The notes under the pieces: generated by a model
Seen by the model: only the letters and a program-made list of their open reading frames with translations
What the model was told of the DNA's origin: nothing
Database searches by the model: none
Source: Isoetes taiwanensis
Taxonomy: Eukaryota; Streptophyta; Lycopodiopsida; Isoetales; Isoetaceae
Direction: 5' to 3'
Length of the DNA stretch: 64,000 nt
NCBI GenBank assembly: GCA_021234155.1
Contig: JAJEKV010000080.1
Location: forward strand, 296,182-360,181
Program-made: the position numbers and the translations under genes
Shown here: positions 22,714 through 34,530 of the stretch, piece after piece
Layout: the number at the start of each line of letters is the position of its first letter
How positions within the stretch are numbered: the first letter of the stretch is position 1

Positions 22714-22904
22714 CACTACTACAAAAGAAGAAATGGCACAAAAGTGACATTTATCCTCCGCCTTTTTACCGGGCATAAACGTCACTTTTGTGCCATTTGG
22801 GGGGCACAAACGTCATAAATGGCACAAAAGTGACATTTATGCCCAGTAAAAAGGCGGAGGATAAATGTCACTTTTGTGCCATTTCTACCTATTTTTGTAG
22901 TATT
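22714..22904. mobile_element. CACTA-type MITE with a long double hairpin
   Basis: It begins CACTACTACAAAAGAAG and ends TTTTTGTAGTA, the terminal pattern of CACTA (En/Spm) elements. Inside, a motif of about 23 bp (AATGGCACAAAAGTGACATT) occurs four times in alternating orientation, so each half folds on itself and the whole 190 bp also folds end to end (CCTCCGCCTTTTTACC.GGGCATAAA against its complement). The 3' LTR has the empty site (GAGGGCCC then TGTATCAGTATGG, near 51160), so it arrived after the retroelement. A clean 3-bp target duplication could not be read. Confidence 0.85.
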
Positions 22905-22988
22905 GTATATCAGTATGGAGCTGGTATGGGGGATGAACTCCTGTTTGTATACGATGAGTGCACCGTATATGAATAGGGGACGTCACAG

Positions 22989-23000
22989 TGGTATCAGAGC
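22989..23000 (+). promoter_or_regulatory. Primer binding site of the giant element
   Basis: TGGTATCAGAGC one base after the LTR end CACA; initiator tRNA-Met type. Confidence 0.9.
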
Positions 23001-23198
23001 AATGTTCTTGGAGACCAAGAGCAAAGCACTGGCCATGCTCCCAGTAGTACTAACTTGATAGAATCCTCAAAACTCGAAAAAAGTGGGAAATTTGTTTTTT
23101 TCTCATTTTTGTAGTATATGCTAAGCTAGTAACAGTTAGTAGAATTGAAAACCAAGTAAACTAAAAAGTTCAACTAAAATTTGACCAAAAGTAGAAAT

Positions 23199-23265
23199 GT
23201 CTCACACTATGCGCCAGAGCACCAACCTAAAATTTACGTCGAGCCCTGGGCGCACAATGTGAGAC
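23199..23265 (+). repeat. Hairpin motif 1 in the retroelement leader
   Basis: A 67-nt inverted repeat. GTCTCACACTATGCGCC pairs with GGGCGCACAATGTGAGAC around a loop containing CCTAAAATTTACG, a near palindrome. The motif recurs at 24181-24247 and, with a degenerate left arm, at 39545-39610. Confidence 0.85.
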
Positions 23266-23497
23266 ATTGGCCATAATCACCTTGAAATTTGACGAATTTT
23301 AACGAGCTAACATGCTAGATCGAGTTTTAAGGTAAGAATTAGTTAGATTAGTTAGAATTCTAAGAGTAACTTAGAATTTGACCTAAAATTGCCCAAACTA
23401 TAAATAGACCTAGAACCCCCCCCCTCATTTGTAGACTTCCTGTTTAGAAATTTGCTCCGCATTTCGAGGCGATTTAGGGAAACCCCCTCCGATCGAC

Positions 23498-23935
23498 ATG
23501 GCGCAAGACTCGAACCGGCCGACTTCCCTCGAAAAGGCAAAACAGCCAGAGGCCAAGGAGCCCGAAGAAAACAAGAAGCGGAAGGGCAAAGGCGTGGAGG
23601 AGCCCAAGCGAGAGACGAAGAAGACCCCGAACGTCAAGGTAGTCATCAAGGAACGGCCAACCGACCAGCCAACCTCCTCCGATGATTCAGACGACGAGGA
23701 CTTCAACCCAAACCTGGAGATAGGGAGTTCCTCCAAGCCAACAGAAGGGGACCAGCCAGCCCAGGAGTAGGGATCCCAGGGATCAACGGAAGCACTAGAG
23801 GAAGAGGACATTGGATCTCCGGGTTCAATGAAGAGACCCAAGAAGTGTACGAGCAGATAGAGCGGGAGATACAAGAAGAGGAGAGGGCAGAACAAGAGCG
23901 GGAGGCCAAGGTTCAAGAAGCAGCAGAGCATTAGC
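23498..23935 (+). pseudogene. Gag-like charged protein of the giant element
   Basis: An ATG at 23498 opens a 90-codon frame, MAQDSNRPTSLEKAKQPEAK..., rich in Lys, Glu and Pro, with an acidic cluster (SSDDSDDEDFNP). After a frame change near 23745 the reading continues GIPGINGSTRGRG and ends in a coiled-coil-like EQIEREIQEEERAEQEREAK segment, stopping at 23935. No zinc knuckle or protease is visible. Position directly after the leader suggests gag. The 39.0-39.3 kb copy retains parts of both halves with a different frame break. I cannot assign it to a named gag family. Confidence 0.5.
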
Positions 23936-24180
23936 TGGTCCAACATTTTGAAGACTCAACAGCCTGCACAGTACACGCCAAGAGAGTAACTCTAATGACG
24001 AAAGATATGCACTTGGCCAGTCATATTAAAGGAGAGCCTTATTAATTTCGTAAATCATAAATTTTATGAATGTTTTAGAGTAAATTATAAGTGTATGAAG
24101 TTACTTAATTAAGTTGAGTTAGCAATTAATGGCTTTTGTTTTAGCCAAATTGGTCATATTTAGATCGATTAGTGAGAAAT

Positions 24181-24247
24181 GTCTCACACTGTGCGCCAGA
24201 GCAGCAACCTAAAATTTAGGTCGAGCCCTGGGCGCACAATGTGAGAC
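24181..24247 (+). repeat. Hairpin motif 2 in the retroelement
   Basis: GTCTCACACTGTGCGCC pairs with GGGCGCACAATGTGAGAC. The loop holds the perfect palindrome CCTAAAATTTAGG. Nearly the same sequence as 23199-23265, placed after the gag-like frame. Confidence 0.85.
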
Positions 24248-25393
24248 CTCCAAACTTTGAACCTCCATAACTTGAGCTACAGAGCTCCAAATTGCCTGAA
24301 ATTTGTTGCAATAGGACCGTTAGACAGTCTAGAAAGGTCAAATCCTAGCTCAAAATGACCAAAATTGCTCAAACCCTTGAATTATTTTTCCAAACTGTGG
24401 TTTGTTTGTAAATAGAAGCATACCCCATTAGTACCTGCATGAAAGTATTGCTCTCATTTGAGAAAGTCGATGCCTTACTCCTAGATAGAAGTGCTCAAGA
24501 ACACCCCTTTGTTATAGTCATCTAGACCTCAAAGATAGCAATCCAAGTTCAATTGTTGGTATATCACCCTGCCATGCATAAACCTTGACCTAATCTCGTG
24601 TCCTTCTAATAGAGTTTGACTTATATAGCCACATTGACACCCCATATTGCCGGGATATCTAGAAAGGAGCTAGAGTCTAAAGCTGCCCAAGTCACTCCGC
24701 GGTGTAGAGATTGGACCCCCTTACCAACTTTGCTGGGACCTTAGAGTATGTCTCAAACACCATGAGGGCCTTGTAAAACAAACCTCATTTCATGCCATAC
24801 CACACGTCCTAATGTCCATAGACTTGAAGGTTATAGATATGTCTCCAGTAATGCTGCTCGAGCCATCTTGCTTGTTTATAGAGCCTAGAATGTTGTAGGG
24901 GAGCCCTTCAAGTAGATCCTTAGACTCTAGGATATACGAGCGTTGCTTTCGAAGTGCAGGGCCAGAGCCACATAAGAGCAAGAGGCGTAACTTCTTGAAG
25001 ACATCGAGGACCTAGGCGACGCATGCATGGATAAGGAGAGGAGACGGAAAAGGCAGACCCAAGAGAGGAAGGCACAACGACAAACACCTCAACCGACAAA
25101 CGAGTAGAACAGGACACCACCGGCCTATCTTCAATCTTCATCAAATGGGAAGAATATTTGGTAACCAACGGCATCAAGAATCTTATAGATGTCAACCTCC
25201 CGGCTACCACGTCCACGAGCTCACATCAGAAAGAGGATCTCGACGACTTCACCAACTCGACGCACATGAGTTTCAAATGGAAGAACGCAAGGCAGCAAAA
25301 TACAGGTGCAGGAAGATGTTAGACATCGATGCCTCGTTAGTATCATGAGCTAGGGCCAGAGGGCATCAACACTATAATTATCATGCACCCCAT
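24248..25393 (+). other. Retroelement interior without recognisable genes
   Basis: This sequence is duplicated at 39611-41290 (with a MITE inserted there). Open frames are short and unrecognised. Similarity to the second copy ends near GAGGGCAT at 25373, a few bases before the duplicated 3.4-kb block begins. Confidence 0.6.
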
Positions 25394-25696
25394 ATGCACA
25401 CACCCATATGACACCATAAATATCATGCACTCCATACCACACAATGCCACACCACACACCATACATCACATCATTTTCCTATATGTGGTCTGTCATAAAA
25501 AATTTGCATAACATGCTCTCATAACATTTTTGAAATTCATACCCTGATAATAATATTACATACCGTTCCTAATCTTAAAAGATCTAGTTCTTAGCTACTC
25601 ACTAAATCCTGTCATGCACTAGATTTTTCACATTTCACTCTCAAGCTTCTGATCCAAGCTAATATTCTGGCAGCAAAAGTTAACATGTTCAGAGAC
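25394..25696. repeat. 3.4-kb duplicated block, copy 2, left part
   Basis: Matches 17376-17688. It is interrupted at ACATGTTCAGAGAC (25683-25696) by the LINE; the block resumes at 31455. Confidence 0.9.
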
Positions 25697-26579
25697 CCCA
25701 AGCCCGCAACACTCCTGTGAGAAAAGGGGATGCATGTGGGAAAGGCCGGAGACCATACAACAGTGCCCAGGGCAACTCCACATGCACAGACGGCTTCCCA
25801 AACGCCACACAATGGTGAAGAGACTGCAACAACAACGCCGCACCAGGAGAAGATGCTCCATCCTGCAGAATGCTCCAAACAAACTTGGAGACCAACACCC
25901 ATCGTGCAAATCAAATCCAGAATGGCCAAGCCCCATCCTCCCCGGGCGGAGACACTCCACCAAGCCACTTTAACAACCGCCCTTCATCATCCCCACCCCA
26001 CACAAAATTTCAACAATCTTATCCAAAGCCCCGTATCTTACCCTCGAGGAGCTAGCATCGCAGATGTCAGATACACATGAGTGCTACAAAGTAATCGACT
26101 TGGCAATAGTGATCCCACCGCCATGGACAACTTTCTACCCTTCCACCAATTGAGGTGTTTCTGCAACCCCCCGCAAAATCTCATCCCACACCCTCCCCAT
26201 GGAAACATCCCTCCAAAGGGAATACCCAGCCAGCCTTAGTACACACATTACCTGGAAGCACCTTCCAAGGGAATAGAGCCAAACAAGGGGAGGCGAGTCA
26301 CCGGGCCCATAATGCGGAGCACTTACCCCAATTGGGAAGAATGCCCGAGGCCAAGGAGAAAGTATCTAACAAACCCTTCACATTCGCAAATTCCTCTCTT
26401 CGCCACCAAGAAGAGGAAAGTGTCATCAAGAACCGTTAATAATCTGCTGGCTACCATCCCCAAGGCCCAAGCCCATCCACCACTCCCTCCTCCACTGCAG
26501 CTAAAAAAACAATCGAGACAAAGGCCTCGCCATAATCGTAAACAAAAATGGCGCCAAAGGACACCCCTAACGCACCCCT

Positions 26580-27507
26580 CTGCCTAAGGAGAAAAAGGCG
26601 GAGGGTTCACCCTGGCACACCACCGTAGCCCGTGCTGACCTATGCAGCTTCATGATCTGCTCTCTGTAAAAGCATGGACCACGCCCAATGCTAACATCAT
26701 GGCATAAGAACTCCCAAACGGACACTATCGTAAGCTTTGGCAAAGTCAAGCTTAAGATAGGCAATGCCTTGACTGTTCTTTTCCGCCCAATAGAGGCCCT
26801 CATAAGCTGCAGCAACATTAGTCAAAATGTTCCTCCCAGGGACAAACCCAGACTGCACCTTACTAATGGAAGAAGTCAACACCGGCTTCAACTTCTCTGC
26901 CAGGGCTTTCGCAATAATCTTATACACAGAGGACAACAAGGAGATAGGCCTCCAATCATTAATAGTAGAAGGTTGCTTAACCTTAGGAATCAAGGAAATG
27001 CATGCGGTATTCAAGATCCTATCCATTTGAGAAGACTGCAGCAACTCAAGATACACCTGGTACACCGACTCACCAGCCCACTCCCAATAAGTCTGAAAGA
27101 ACTCCACAGGGATGCCATCCAGCCCAGGACATTTATCCTTGGCCATGCACATACATGCCGCAGCTAAATCCTCTCTGGAGAGCTCCTGCGCCCAAGCTCT
27201 CACTGGGTGAGGCAGAATAGATGGCTTTAATGACCCCCAAAACAAGCTCCCCAGATCTCCTACTCATAGGGAAGAGCGCTGTGCAAAAAAACCCTAATAA
27301 ATGGGCATGCACATACCTCTGCAAATCAGCGGGATCCTCCAAAGTCCAGCCATCAGGCAAAGCAAGGGACGCCATAGATGCTGCATATCGCCGCTGCCTA
27401 GCTGCTCTGAAGAACACCGACGAACTTGTGTCCCCCTCCTTCAACCAGGTAAGGGACGCCTTCACACATGCCTCCCGCACTTTAACCTGCTCCAGAGCAA
27501 GCAACAA
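26580..27507 (-). pseudogene. LINE ORF2, reverse transcriptase region (inverted part)
   Basis: The minus-strand translation shows the non-LTR reverse transcriptase series. KDKCPGLDGIPVEFFQTYW is followed by ACISLIPKVKQPSTINDWRP, ISLLSSVYKIIAKALAEKLK, QSGFVPGRNILTNVAAAYEG and LKLDFAKAYDSV, which carries the first catalytic aspartate. A Gly-Val-Arg run with GCP-like sequence follows near 26590. The frame is broken after KAYDSV (about 26760) and again at about 26580; the YxDD box is not intact. Upstream (27133-27507) lies the ORF2 linker, including TWLKEGDTSSSVFFRAAR, typical of plant LINEs. Confidence 0.9.
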
Positions 27508-27979
27508 TACCGCAACACCGAATTCTCCCTAATGCCATCAAAAGGTTGCCCGAATCCTCTCCAACTCGATAGAGACCATGCAACTCCTCGCCGCCATGCC
27601 GCACACGCCGCCTACCAAAGACCTTGGCAAAACGCTTCACCTCGCCAAGGCCACCATACCGTATATATACCCTTCAGAGATGAAAAGGTATCAAGCCACA
27701 ACCCCGGTAATCGGGCCGAAAATGCGACGCTGCGTAAGCCGGGTGTTCAAAACGGAACACCGCCCTAGAGGGCCGAGAGGCAACCGCACCCGACCGACAA
27801 AACCCGAGGGTAATGATTAAATGGAGGTAGATGCACGTTACTCCCACAAGAAGAGGGCACACCATCCAAAGGCGCATGGGGAAGCATAACACCGGTCATG
27901 CCTAGCATACGCCCAAGCACTAATCGGCCTATTACAATAGGTGAAAGACAAGTCCCTGTGGACCCCAACCAAGGCAAAC

Positions 27980-28500
27980 CGCAACAAACGAGACCATTGG
28001 TCCCTCTCAAACCCATACACAACTGGTTCCAGAACCAGAGCGATCCTCTCACTCGCCTACCATATTGAAGTCCCCTAACAACAACCAGTTTACCAAGAAC
28101 CCACCAAGGGCTCAGAACTTATTCCGAACTGTGGCCCATAAAGCACCCCGCTGAGAAGGCTGATTAGGGGCATAAACATTAACAATCCCCCACTCTTGCC
28201 CTCCCTCCAACCACTTAATTATTGCCCACTGACCAAACCTGTCTGCTGCAGAGTACGTGACCTGCACATCCATCCTCCAAGCAATAAGAGTACCCCCACT
28301 AGTCCGCCCAGAAGAAGAAGCAATAGAGGCAAACTGCCTACCAACCATATCCATGAGCCTAGACATATCACCCTCTCAGGACACTTATCCTCAATGCAAA
28401 CAATATCGTGGATGCAACCGCCAAGTGCCAAAGAAACACGGGGCCCTCTTACTACTAGAGGACCGCACCCCCACACATTCCAACTAAGGATCGAATTTAT
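27980..28500 (-). pseudogene. LINE ORF2, endonuclease domain (inverted part)
   Basis: Apurinic-endonuclease-like (EEP) domain pieces on the minus strand: SSGRTSGGTLIAWRMDV, WGIVNVYAPNQPSQRGALW (about 28160-28200), and the catalytic GDFNMV at 28061-28075 after one stop. Stops and frameshifts separate the blocks. The domain nicks target DNA to start target-primed reverse transcription. Confidence 0.85.
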
Positions 28501-28599
28501 TCATCCCTTGAGGAGAAGTGTCCACCACACATGCCTACCCACCGTGCCATCAGCCCACTCCACGAGTCATCATCTAGAGCCGTAAGATTAATCACGAAA

Positions 28600-30360
28600 G
28601 AATGTGATCCACAACCGCTTTTAATGGAGATTCCACTTCCAACACGTGTTGGAAGTCCCCTGTGCACCTCCATAGAGTCATGGGCCACACTAGTCTCTAC
28701 CTCCACCCGGCTGCTCCAGCCCACCCTCATGCTCAAAGACACCCCACCGTGATCACCAGCCCCCTCCCACGTGCCTTCGTGATCTAGCCACAATCAAATC
28801 ATCCGAGCCCTCCCCCGAGCCACCACGCCCCTAGCCCCCGCCATCCAATGGGCTGCCCTGCAGCAAGAAGAAGCCTGGCCTGCCCCACACCACCTCTCCC
28901 AACCACACCACCTCGCCCAACTCCACTCACCGCACCACCGGAGTCCTTCGGTTCGTTACCTCGAACCGAGGAATCCCTGCCCCTACATAAGCACCCGCAA
29001 TCCCTACCACATCACAAGCATCAGCCGGATCATCAACATGGTCAGATGGTAGCACAATAGATGGAAACATCCGCCGGATCTCAGAGCCATTCTAAAGCTT
29101 CAATCGAAGAGAAAATGCCGGGACCACTACGACCGAAGAGAAGTAGGCACAAAGCGCAGCAAAAGCAACAACATGGATCTTGGGGACCTGCACAATAGAA
29201 TGAGCCAAATATACACCCAGGCCATTAGCCATAGAAACCAAGAAATCGGGCACCATCAGATCAGGAGGAAGATCCTGAATCTGGAACCAACACGGATTTT
29301 AATCGGTCAAAGAACTGGTGGATATTGGGAGTATATAACATCGATACAACACATAAGATTCACCTAAAGTATCCACCCCTCGACTAACCAATTGCCGCAC
29401 GGAAGACTCAGCCTCAAACATGATTATGAAGAAATTATTTGGTAGGAATTTCAGAGACTGATACCTGGGCAAACCAATCCGCCTCAGATGTCCGACAAGC
29501 CAAGAGCTAAACCTTCTCGTGTCCAATATGTAACCCGTGAAGTAGCCCAATACCACAAATGAAACTAGATTCTCAATGGTCTGAACATATCTGGTATGAT
29601 CAATATCTATCCATGGAGTCTCTGGAAGAGCTGCCTGCAGGTCCACAGAGTGGTGATCCTCCACAAATTTCAGAGCCTCCTGAACAGGGCAGTCCTACAC
29701 TCCGGAGCCTTGCGCTTGATCCAATATGAAAACCCCGCCGAAAGTGATGAAAGCAACAAAGGTCATTGTTCGCCAGGCCGGGCAAGACAGAGTTAGGCTG
29801 CCGCCTCGCATCCCGGGAGAGGTATCCAGTGGGCACCCCAGAGGCATTAATATCGCCTACATGCACCCTAGAAGAGGGCGCATCACCAGCAAGTGATCCC
29901 TTCCCAAGCACAGGGGAAGAGGGCATCACAGATCCAGTTTCCAAAGGGGGCATGCTTGATGGGATCAAGACCGGAGTCTCCAAAACACAATCTCTCAACC
30001 GAAGGGGATTCCAAGAGCTCCCTCATCTCTGCCACCAATTGCATGCCACTTCCTACAGACCCCGCCTCTTCATGCATGCCGAGACCAAGGCCCTTCCCTT
30101 TATCGGAGGATTCTTCCTCCTCGCCATCTCCCTTGGCTTCAGCCCCAAGCCATGAGGCTCAATCGACCCCCCATCAGCCTGTCTGGCAAGAGCCATGGCA
30201 TCCGAACCAGTCCGGAAATCAGCTGTTTGCAGCAAAAAACCACATGCAAAACAGCTGATGATATACACCACCGGAAAGAGCTCGGAATAAGCTTTCCAAC
30301 AAGCCTAAGCACGCCGAAATCTAACACCAGATAAGAGAGATATCGCCGATCAAAGTTTCG
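28600..30360 (-). pseudogene. LINE ORF1, DUF4283-like (inverted part)
   Basis: Minus-strand fragments FLPNNFFIIMFEAESSVRQL and RGVDTLGESYVLYRCYI (about 29330-29460) match the DUF4283 RNA-binding region of plant LINE ORF1. Pro/Ser-rich low-complexity segments lie on either side. Stops are present in all frames. The 5' end of the inverted segment, and so of the element as retained, lies near 30360. Confidence 0.7.
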
Positions 30361-30364
30361 CCGT

Positions 30365-31454
30365 CAGTGCTCTTCCAGCTAGATTATGCCTCAGTTTATC
30401 TCTTCTCCTTTCTTGTGGGTTCCTCTACCCCCTGCACACTTGCCCTTGGCTGCCACTATGCATGCTTGGACGCAGGCCCGTTGGAGGCGAGCTGCTGTGC
30501 TCACCTTGGAGGATTGGTATTGGGGTGGTCAGCTAGCTTCGTGGGAGTTCTTTTGAGGCTCGCTACCGAGGGGCGCTGGGAGGGCTATCTCGGGAGCACG
30601 TGGCGGGGGAGTATTCTACTACACATACCATAGTCCCTCGGGATGATGTGGTGGTGCGGGTTTGGAAGGTTCATCCGATGTTGTGTCTTCTTGCTTTGTG
30701 CGGTCTTCTTCTGCGTCTTTGGCTATTCATGACATTAATCGCCCTTTAGGCAAGTGGTTCTCTGTAGCTTCCAGGGTTCTCGATGGCCTTTCGCTTTTGG
30801 GCGTGGACATGGAGCTCACTTCCCCACCGAAGGTTAGGGTGCTTCTCATGGCGGTGGTGCACCGCTGTATCAGGGTGAATGCCCTTGTGAGTCAGTTTAG
30901 GCCAGGTGTGAGCCCTCTCTGCCCTTTGTTGTGGCCTTCATCGTGAGATGTGTGGAGCATTGTCCGGTTTTATGCCCCTCACTTGCAGGCTGCCTGGGAT
31001 TGGAGTTAGAGCTCTGTTTCGTGAGATTGACTAGCCAGCCATTCTGTCGCCTTCATGTATCCTCGCTTGCCGCTCTTGCAGCAGCAAGCCTTGCATCTGC
31101 TTGGTTTGGTGGTGTGGTTGATTTGGAAGCGGGCGGTTATTAGGATCTTTCGGGGGATTCACTGCAGCCTCTCTCGATTCCTCGACTCCAGTAAGCTATT
31201 TCAAAGCTTTTCGGTGTTCCAGGGAATAGTAGAGCGGAAGTTTTCCATTTATGGACTTCTTGGGTGTTGTAGATGGTGATGGTCGGGCTTGTACGCCATA
31301 GAGTTGCAGTTTTTCCTTGTGAGTTTGTTGTGGAGTGTCGAGGTATATTTGTCTCTTTGGGGCGATTCTCCTTCCTCCTCACTTGCTTTGTAACATTACC
31401 ATTCTTTTAATATATTGATGACATGAGTTCTTCAAAAAAAAAAAAAAAAAAAAA
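30365..31454 (+). pseudogene. LINE ORF2 C-terminus and 3' end with poly(A)
   Basis: Plus-strand zf-RVT-like sequence: PPKVRVLLMAVVHRCIRVNA and SQFRPGVSPLCPL (about 30825-30925), CVEHCPVLCPSL (about 30950), then LGLVVWLIWKRAVIRIFRG (about 31105-31160), typical of plant LINE ORF2 C-termini. A 3' untranslated region ends in TTCTTC followed by about 21 A. Several frame changes. Confidence 0.85.
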
Positions 31455-34400
31455 ACATGTTCGAGGCGATCCATAATAGTGTTGCTAAAGTCGACGAGGA
31501 GGGGCTGAAGATATCTTAACCAAGGCCCGCGGACTGCCGTCAACGCTAATAGAATAAGCCAAAAGCCATCTTCTTTGCTTATTTTGAAGCCATGTTGTCT
31601 AGAGTAGATGCTGGGCCATCATTGGCTTTTTTGGGGTCGGAATGACAGAAAGAGAGCCAAAAAACAAGATCTCTGACTTATGACGATGTAGTCATTGTAA
31701 AAAGAGGAATAGAATGGAGCATAAGCACTTCGTAATTTAAATCGACAACAAAGATGACCGATTTGCACATCATGAGGTAATGCAGGAAGCTATGGCAAAC
31801 TTGATTCTATGCATCTCTGGCATGACAACACAAAGCTTGGATGCTTTAGTGAAAAAACTGTCATTTTGGATGCACCACCATTGGAACCAGTAATACTAGC
31901 TCCTCCTGTCAGTGAAATTCATGGGTAAAAAATTGGGTCTATTATGGTATGTACAGGGTCAAAGCTTTTGAAAAGCCAAATTTTGTAATGTAGTAGTTTT
32001 TTAATATATTTTTAAATACTTTTGGACAGAGAATGTGTATTTTTAGCTGGTATATACTTGTTTTTGAATGATTCAACTAAATTTTTAGGATCAGTTATCT
32101 GTCATTCTCAAATATTGTTATACACAGACCCAGTAAGCAAATATAGTACTTGTAATCCAATTCTGTCATGTTCTAATATTCTCACACATTAGATATTATT
32201 TAGCTACATTTCAGAGTCAACTACACACAATTCACATGCTGCATACAGTACACCACAAACACTGTTCAACACAATAACTTCCACATGCACCACCATACTA
32301 AACACCATAACTGAGAAAACACGAATAACAGAATTTAAAAAACTAACCTGTGATTCCTCCATATAGTAGGTAGCATGTTCTTCTCTTACATTTCTCTCCA
32401 ATCTTCTAGTTCTAACATTGTTTTTGTTAGCGGACACTAGGGTGTTCTCAATCCAAAAATTTTGAATCTTTTTTATCTGTTCATCTGAAATTGCATCGAA
32501 TCTTTTAGCCCTCTCACAAGACATCCATTTACCATTGTAATCAATCTCTGCTTTCTTTTCCTAACCTTTTGCAGGTTTGTTGGGTGAACACCTAATACCT
32601 TTCCAAGATCCCTCTGGATGATTTTGTCACTTGTTTCTGAATCTGCACGGAGTGGTACAGACATTGGAAGACAGCTATTCTTGGCTCCTAGGCAGTCATT
32701 GCTGGTGGAGAGTTTTATAGTATGCATAGAGTCCAACAGGCTCCTAATAACAATGCTGTTGGCTTCCAAATCCTTTAATTCTCATCTATAAAATGTTCCA
32801 ATGTTTTATCGCTCAAAAACTCAAGTAAAATTTCTTTGGTCTATTTATGAAAAGATGTTGGCAAATTAAGGATAATATGGTGTTATTACTTGCACGTCTT
32901 GATGAGCCGGATCCTTCTCCCAATTCTGCAATCTCCAATCTTTCCTCTCTTCTTCTTTTCCTCTGGCATTTCTTCACCATTTCTTCTTCCTTGATTCTTC
33001 GTTTTCTTTTGTTTGAAATGCCAATTTGTGGATGGATTACCTCATTGACATCCATATCCACAATGGATTGGAGCTTGCAGCAGGGAGCTAAACTCCACAA
33101 ATTGGGACTCCATTCTTAAATAACGGCAGTTGAGCGGTGCCATAATTGTAGTTTCATACCACAAAAGTGGCGGATGCGCGGCCACATTTTGGGGGCATGG
33201 GAGGGACAGCCAAATTGGGACACCACAATATGCTTTTACACGACTCCATCTCTCGCCCATTGCCTCTATAGCGCTTAGCAAATATTAGATCTTACATATT
33301 CAAATAGAGCTTCATATAAGCTTTTGACACTGTGTTCCGATAGATACATACAAAATGGCATACAAGGATTAGGAAATTACCATTGGGCATAGCAACGGGT
33401 CCAGTGCTACAAGAAATGGACAGGTTCCTTTGAAGGTCCAAAAGCTCTTTCTGGATCCCTTTATTTCCATTGCACCAAATAGCGAAATCATGGTATCACA
33501 ATTCCCTTCCTTTAACACTAGAGTCATCACATGATGTACCAGAAAAGGTGTATTTATACTATTTGCTTTAAGATTCATATAAAGTAACCAGTCAAACCCT
33601 TCTTACATGTTACTATATGCAGTCACGTTGCATGGAAAAAATACCTAAAAATCAATTGGTCCCCGTTTATAAGGGTTACGCTTACGTAAATGCAAGGGGG
33701 TCCAGTCTGTTTTGATTCATGTTTAGATAAAGTAAAACTGTCTCGGTAAGAAGATTTTTATGATTTTTTTCATTATTTTTGTATTTTTCTTCACGAAGTG
33801 AAAGAGTAAGGCATAAAAATTGCACCTCAATCAGGAAAGGCGACAAGAGAGATAGGGTTGTTTGCACATGACCGGATCAAAAAACGTTGTTTGTCTTCCA
33901 TTACGGAACCAATAATGGTTTTCAGAAAAGTTGTTCCTAAATCAAATCTCCTAATTTTTATAGGAAATGAATTTTGACCTAAAATTTTTGAATATAGGTA
34001 ATAGACAACTTGTTTTATCTAAGAAAAAATGTCTATTAGCCTTAATGACTAAGTTTTGATTTTCTTTTTTTTTTCATTTACAAGTGGATGGTAACTTATG
34101 TCTATATAGAAGTAAAATGATTCAAAGTCATCCTCCAAAAATCATATTATAAAAGGGTACCATGATATGGAACCACCCAAAAAATAAGCACGTTAAAAAA
34201 AGCATAGTGTTTGTTCTCAAAAATCAAGAAAGTTTTATATACTTGAGACCATTATTGGTCCACCTTCTTTAAAAAATTAAGAACTCCCCTCATGTTAATC
34301 GATTTCATTTCCATTCGGGGATATAAGCACCTCATGAGCTACTCTATTCATTAAAATAATCAATGCTCATGATCTTGAGGTTCAAGTGTCCATTCCAAGT

Positions 34401-34530
34401 TATCTGTTAGATTACGCATTCCATGGATTTCATAAACCTATGCATTGAATAGTGAAACTCAAAATTTGTAATTTTGAACTTCAAGTTGTGGAGGCAATGC
34501 AAAGGAATGAATAACAAATATAAAAAGCTA
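31455..34530. repeat. 3.4-kb duplicated block, copy 2, right part
   Basis: Continues from the LINE target duplication and aligns with 17689-20808. It differs by scattered substitutions and small indels and by an 80-bp deletion near 33090. Confidence 0.9.
32348..33100 (-). pseudogene. Transposon protein with an FW-x-ENT-VS domain, copy 2
   Basis: Same protein as at 18562-19323. Here 32473-32769 reads through LLDSMHTIKLSTSNDCLGAK and HPTNLQKVRKRKQRLITMVN, with CAG (Gln) at 32614-32616 where copy 1 has TAG. The frame still changes before MSCERAKRFDAISDEQIKKI (32520), as in copy 1, so that break predates the duplication. It ends at EESQ with the same splice-donor-like CAG|GTTAGT. Confidence 0.55.

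Larger units (their letters stand above)
21231..22987 (+). repeat. 5' LTR of the giant element
   Basis: Aligns with 49679-51245. It contains a 16-18-bp minisatellite (GTGCACATTTACTCAT-type units, 21369-21440; one unit fewer in the 3' LTR), two telo-boxes (AAACCCTA at 21515 and 21553) flanking a TATATA motif at 21539-21544, and a TATA-proximal layout expected of an LTR promoter. A CACTA-type MITE (22714-22904) is inserted here but not in the 3' LTR. Ends in GACGTCACA. Confidence 0.85.
25697..31454. mobile_element. LINE with a 5' inversion, bounded by a target duplication
   Basis: The insertion lies between ACATGTTCAGAGAC (25683-25696) and ACATGTTCGAGGCGA (31455-31469), and the uninterrupted site exists at 17675-17688. 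The left 4.7 kb carries ORF1, endonuclease and reverse transcriptase on the minus strand. The right 1.1 kb (about 30365-31433) carries the ORF2 C-terminus on the plus strand followed by a poly(A) run at 31434-31454. This order, inverted 5' part then sense 3' part then tail, is what twin priming produces. All reading frames are broken. Confidence 0.85.

Noticed and set aside
26688-27820. Long plus-strand open frames across the LINE
   Set aside because: All are antisense to the reverse transcriptase and endonuclease regions, whose motifs are on the minus strand.
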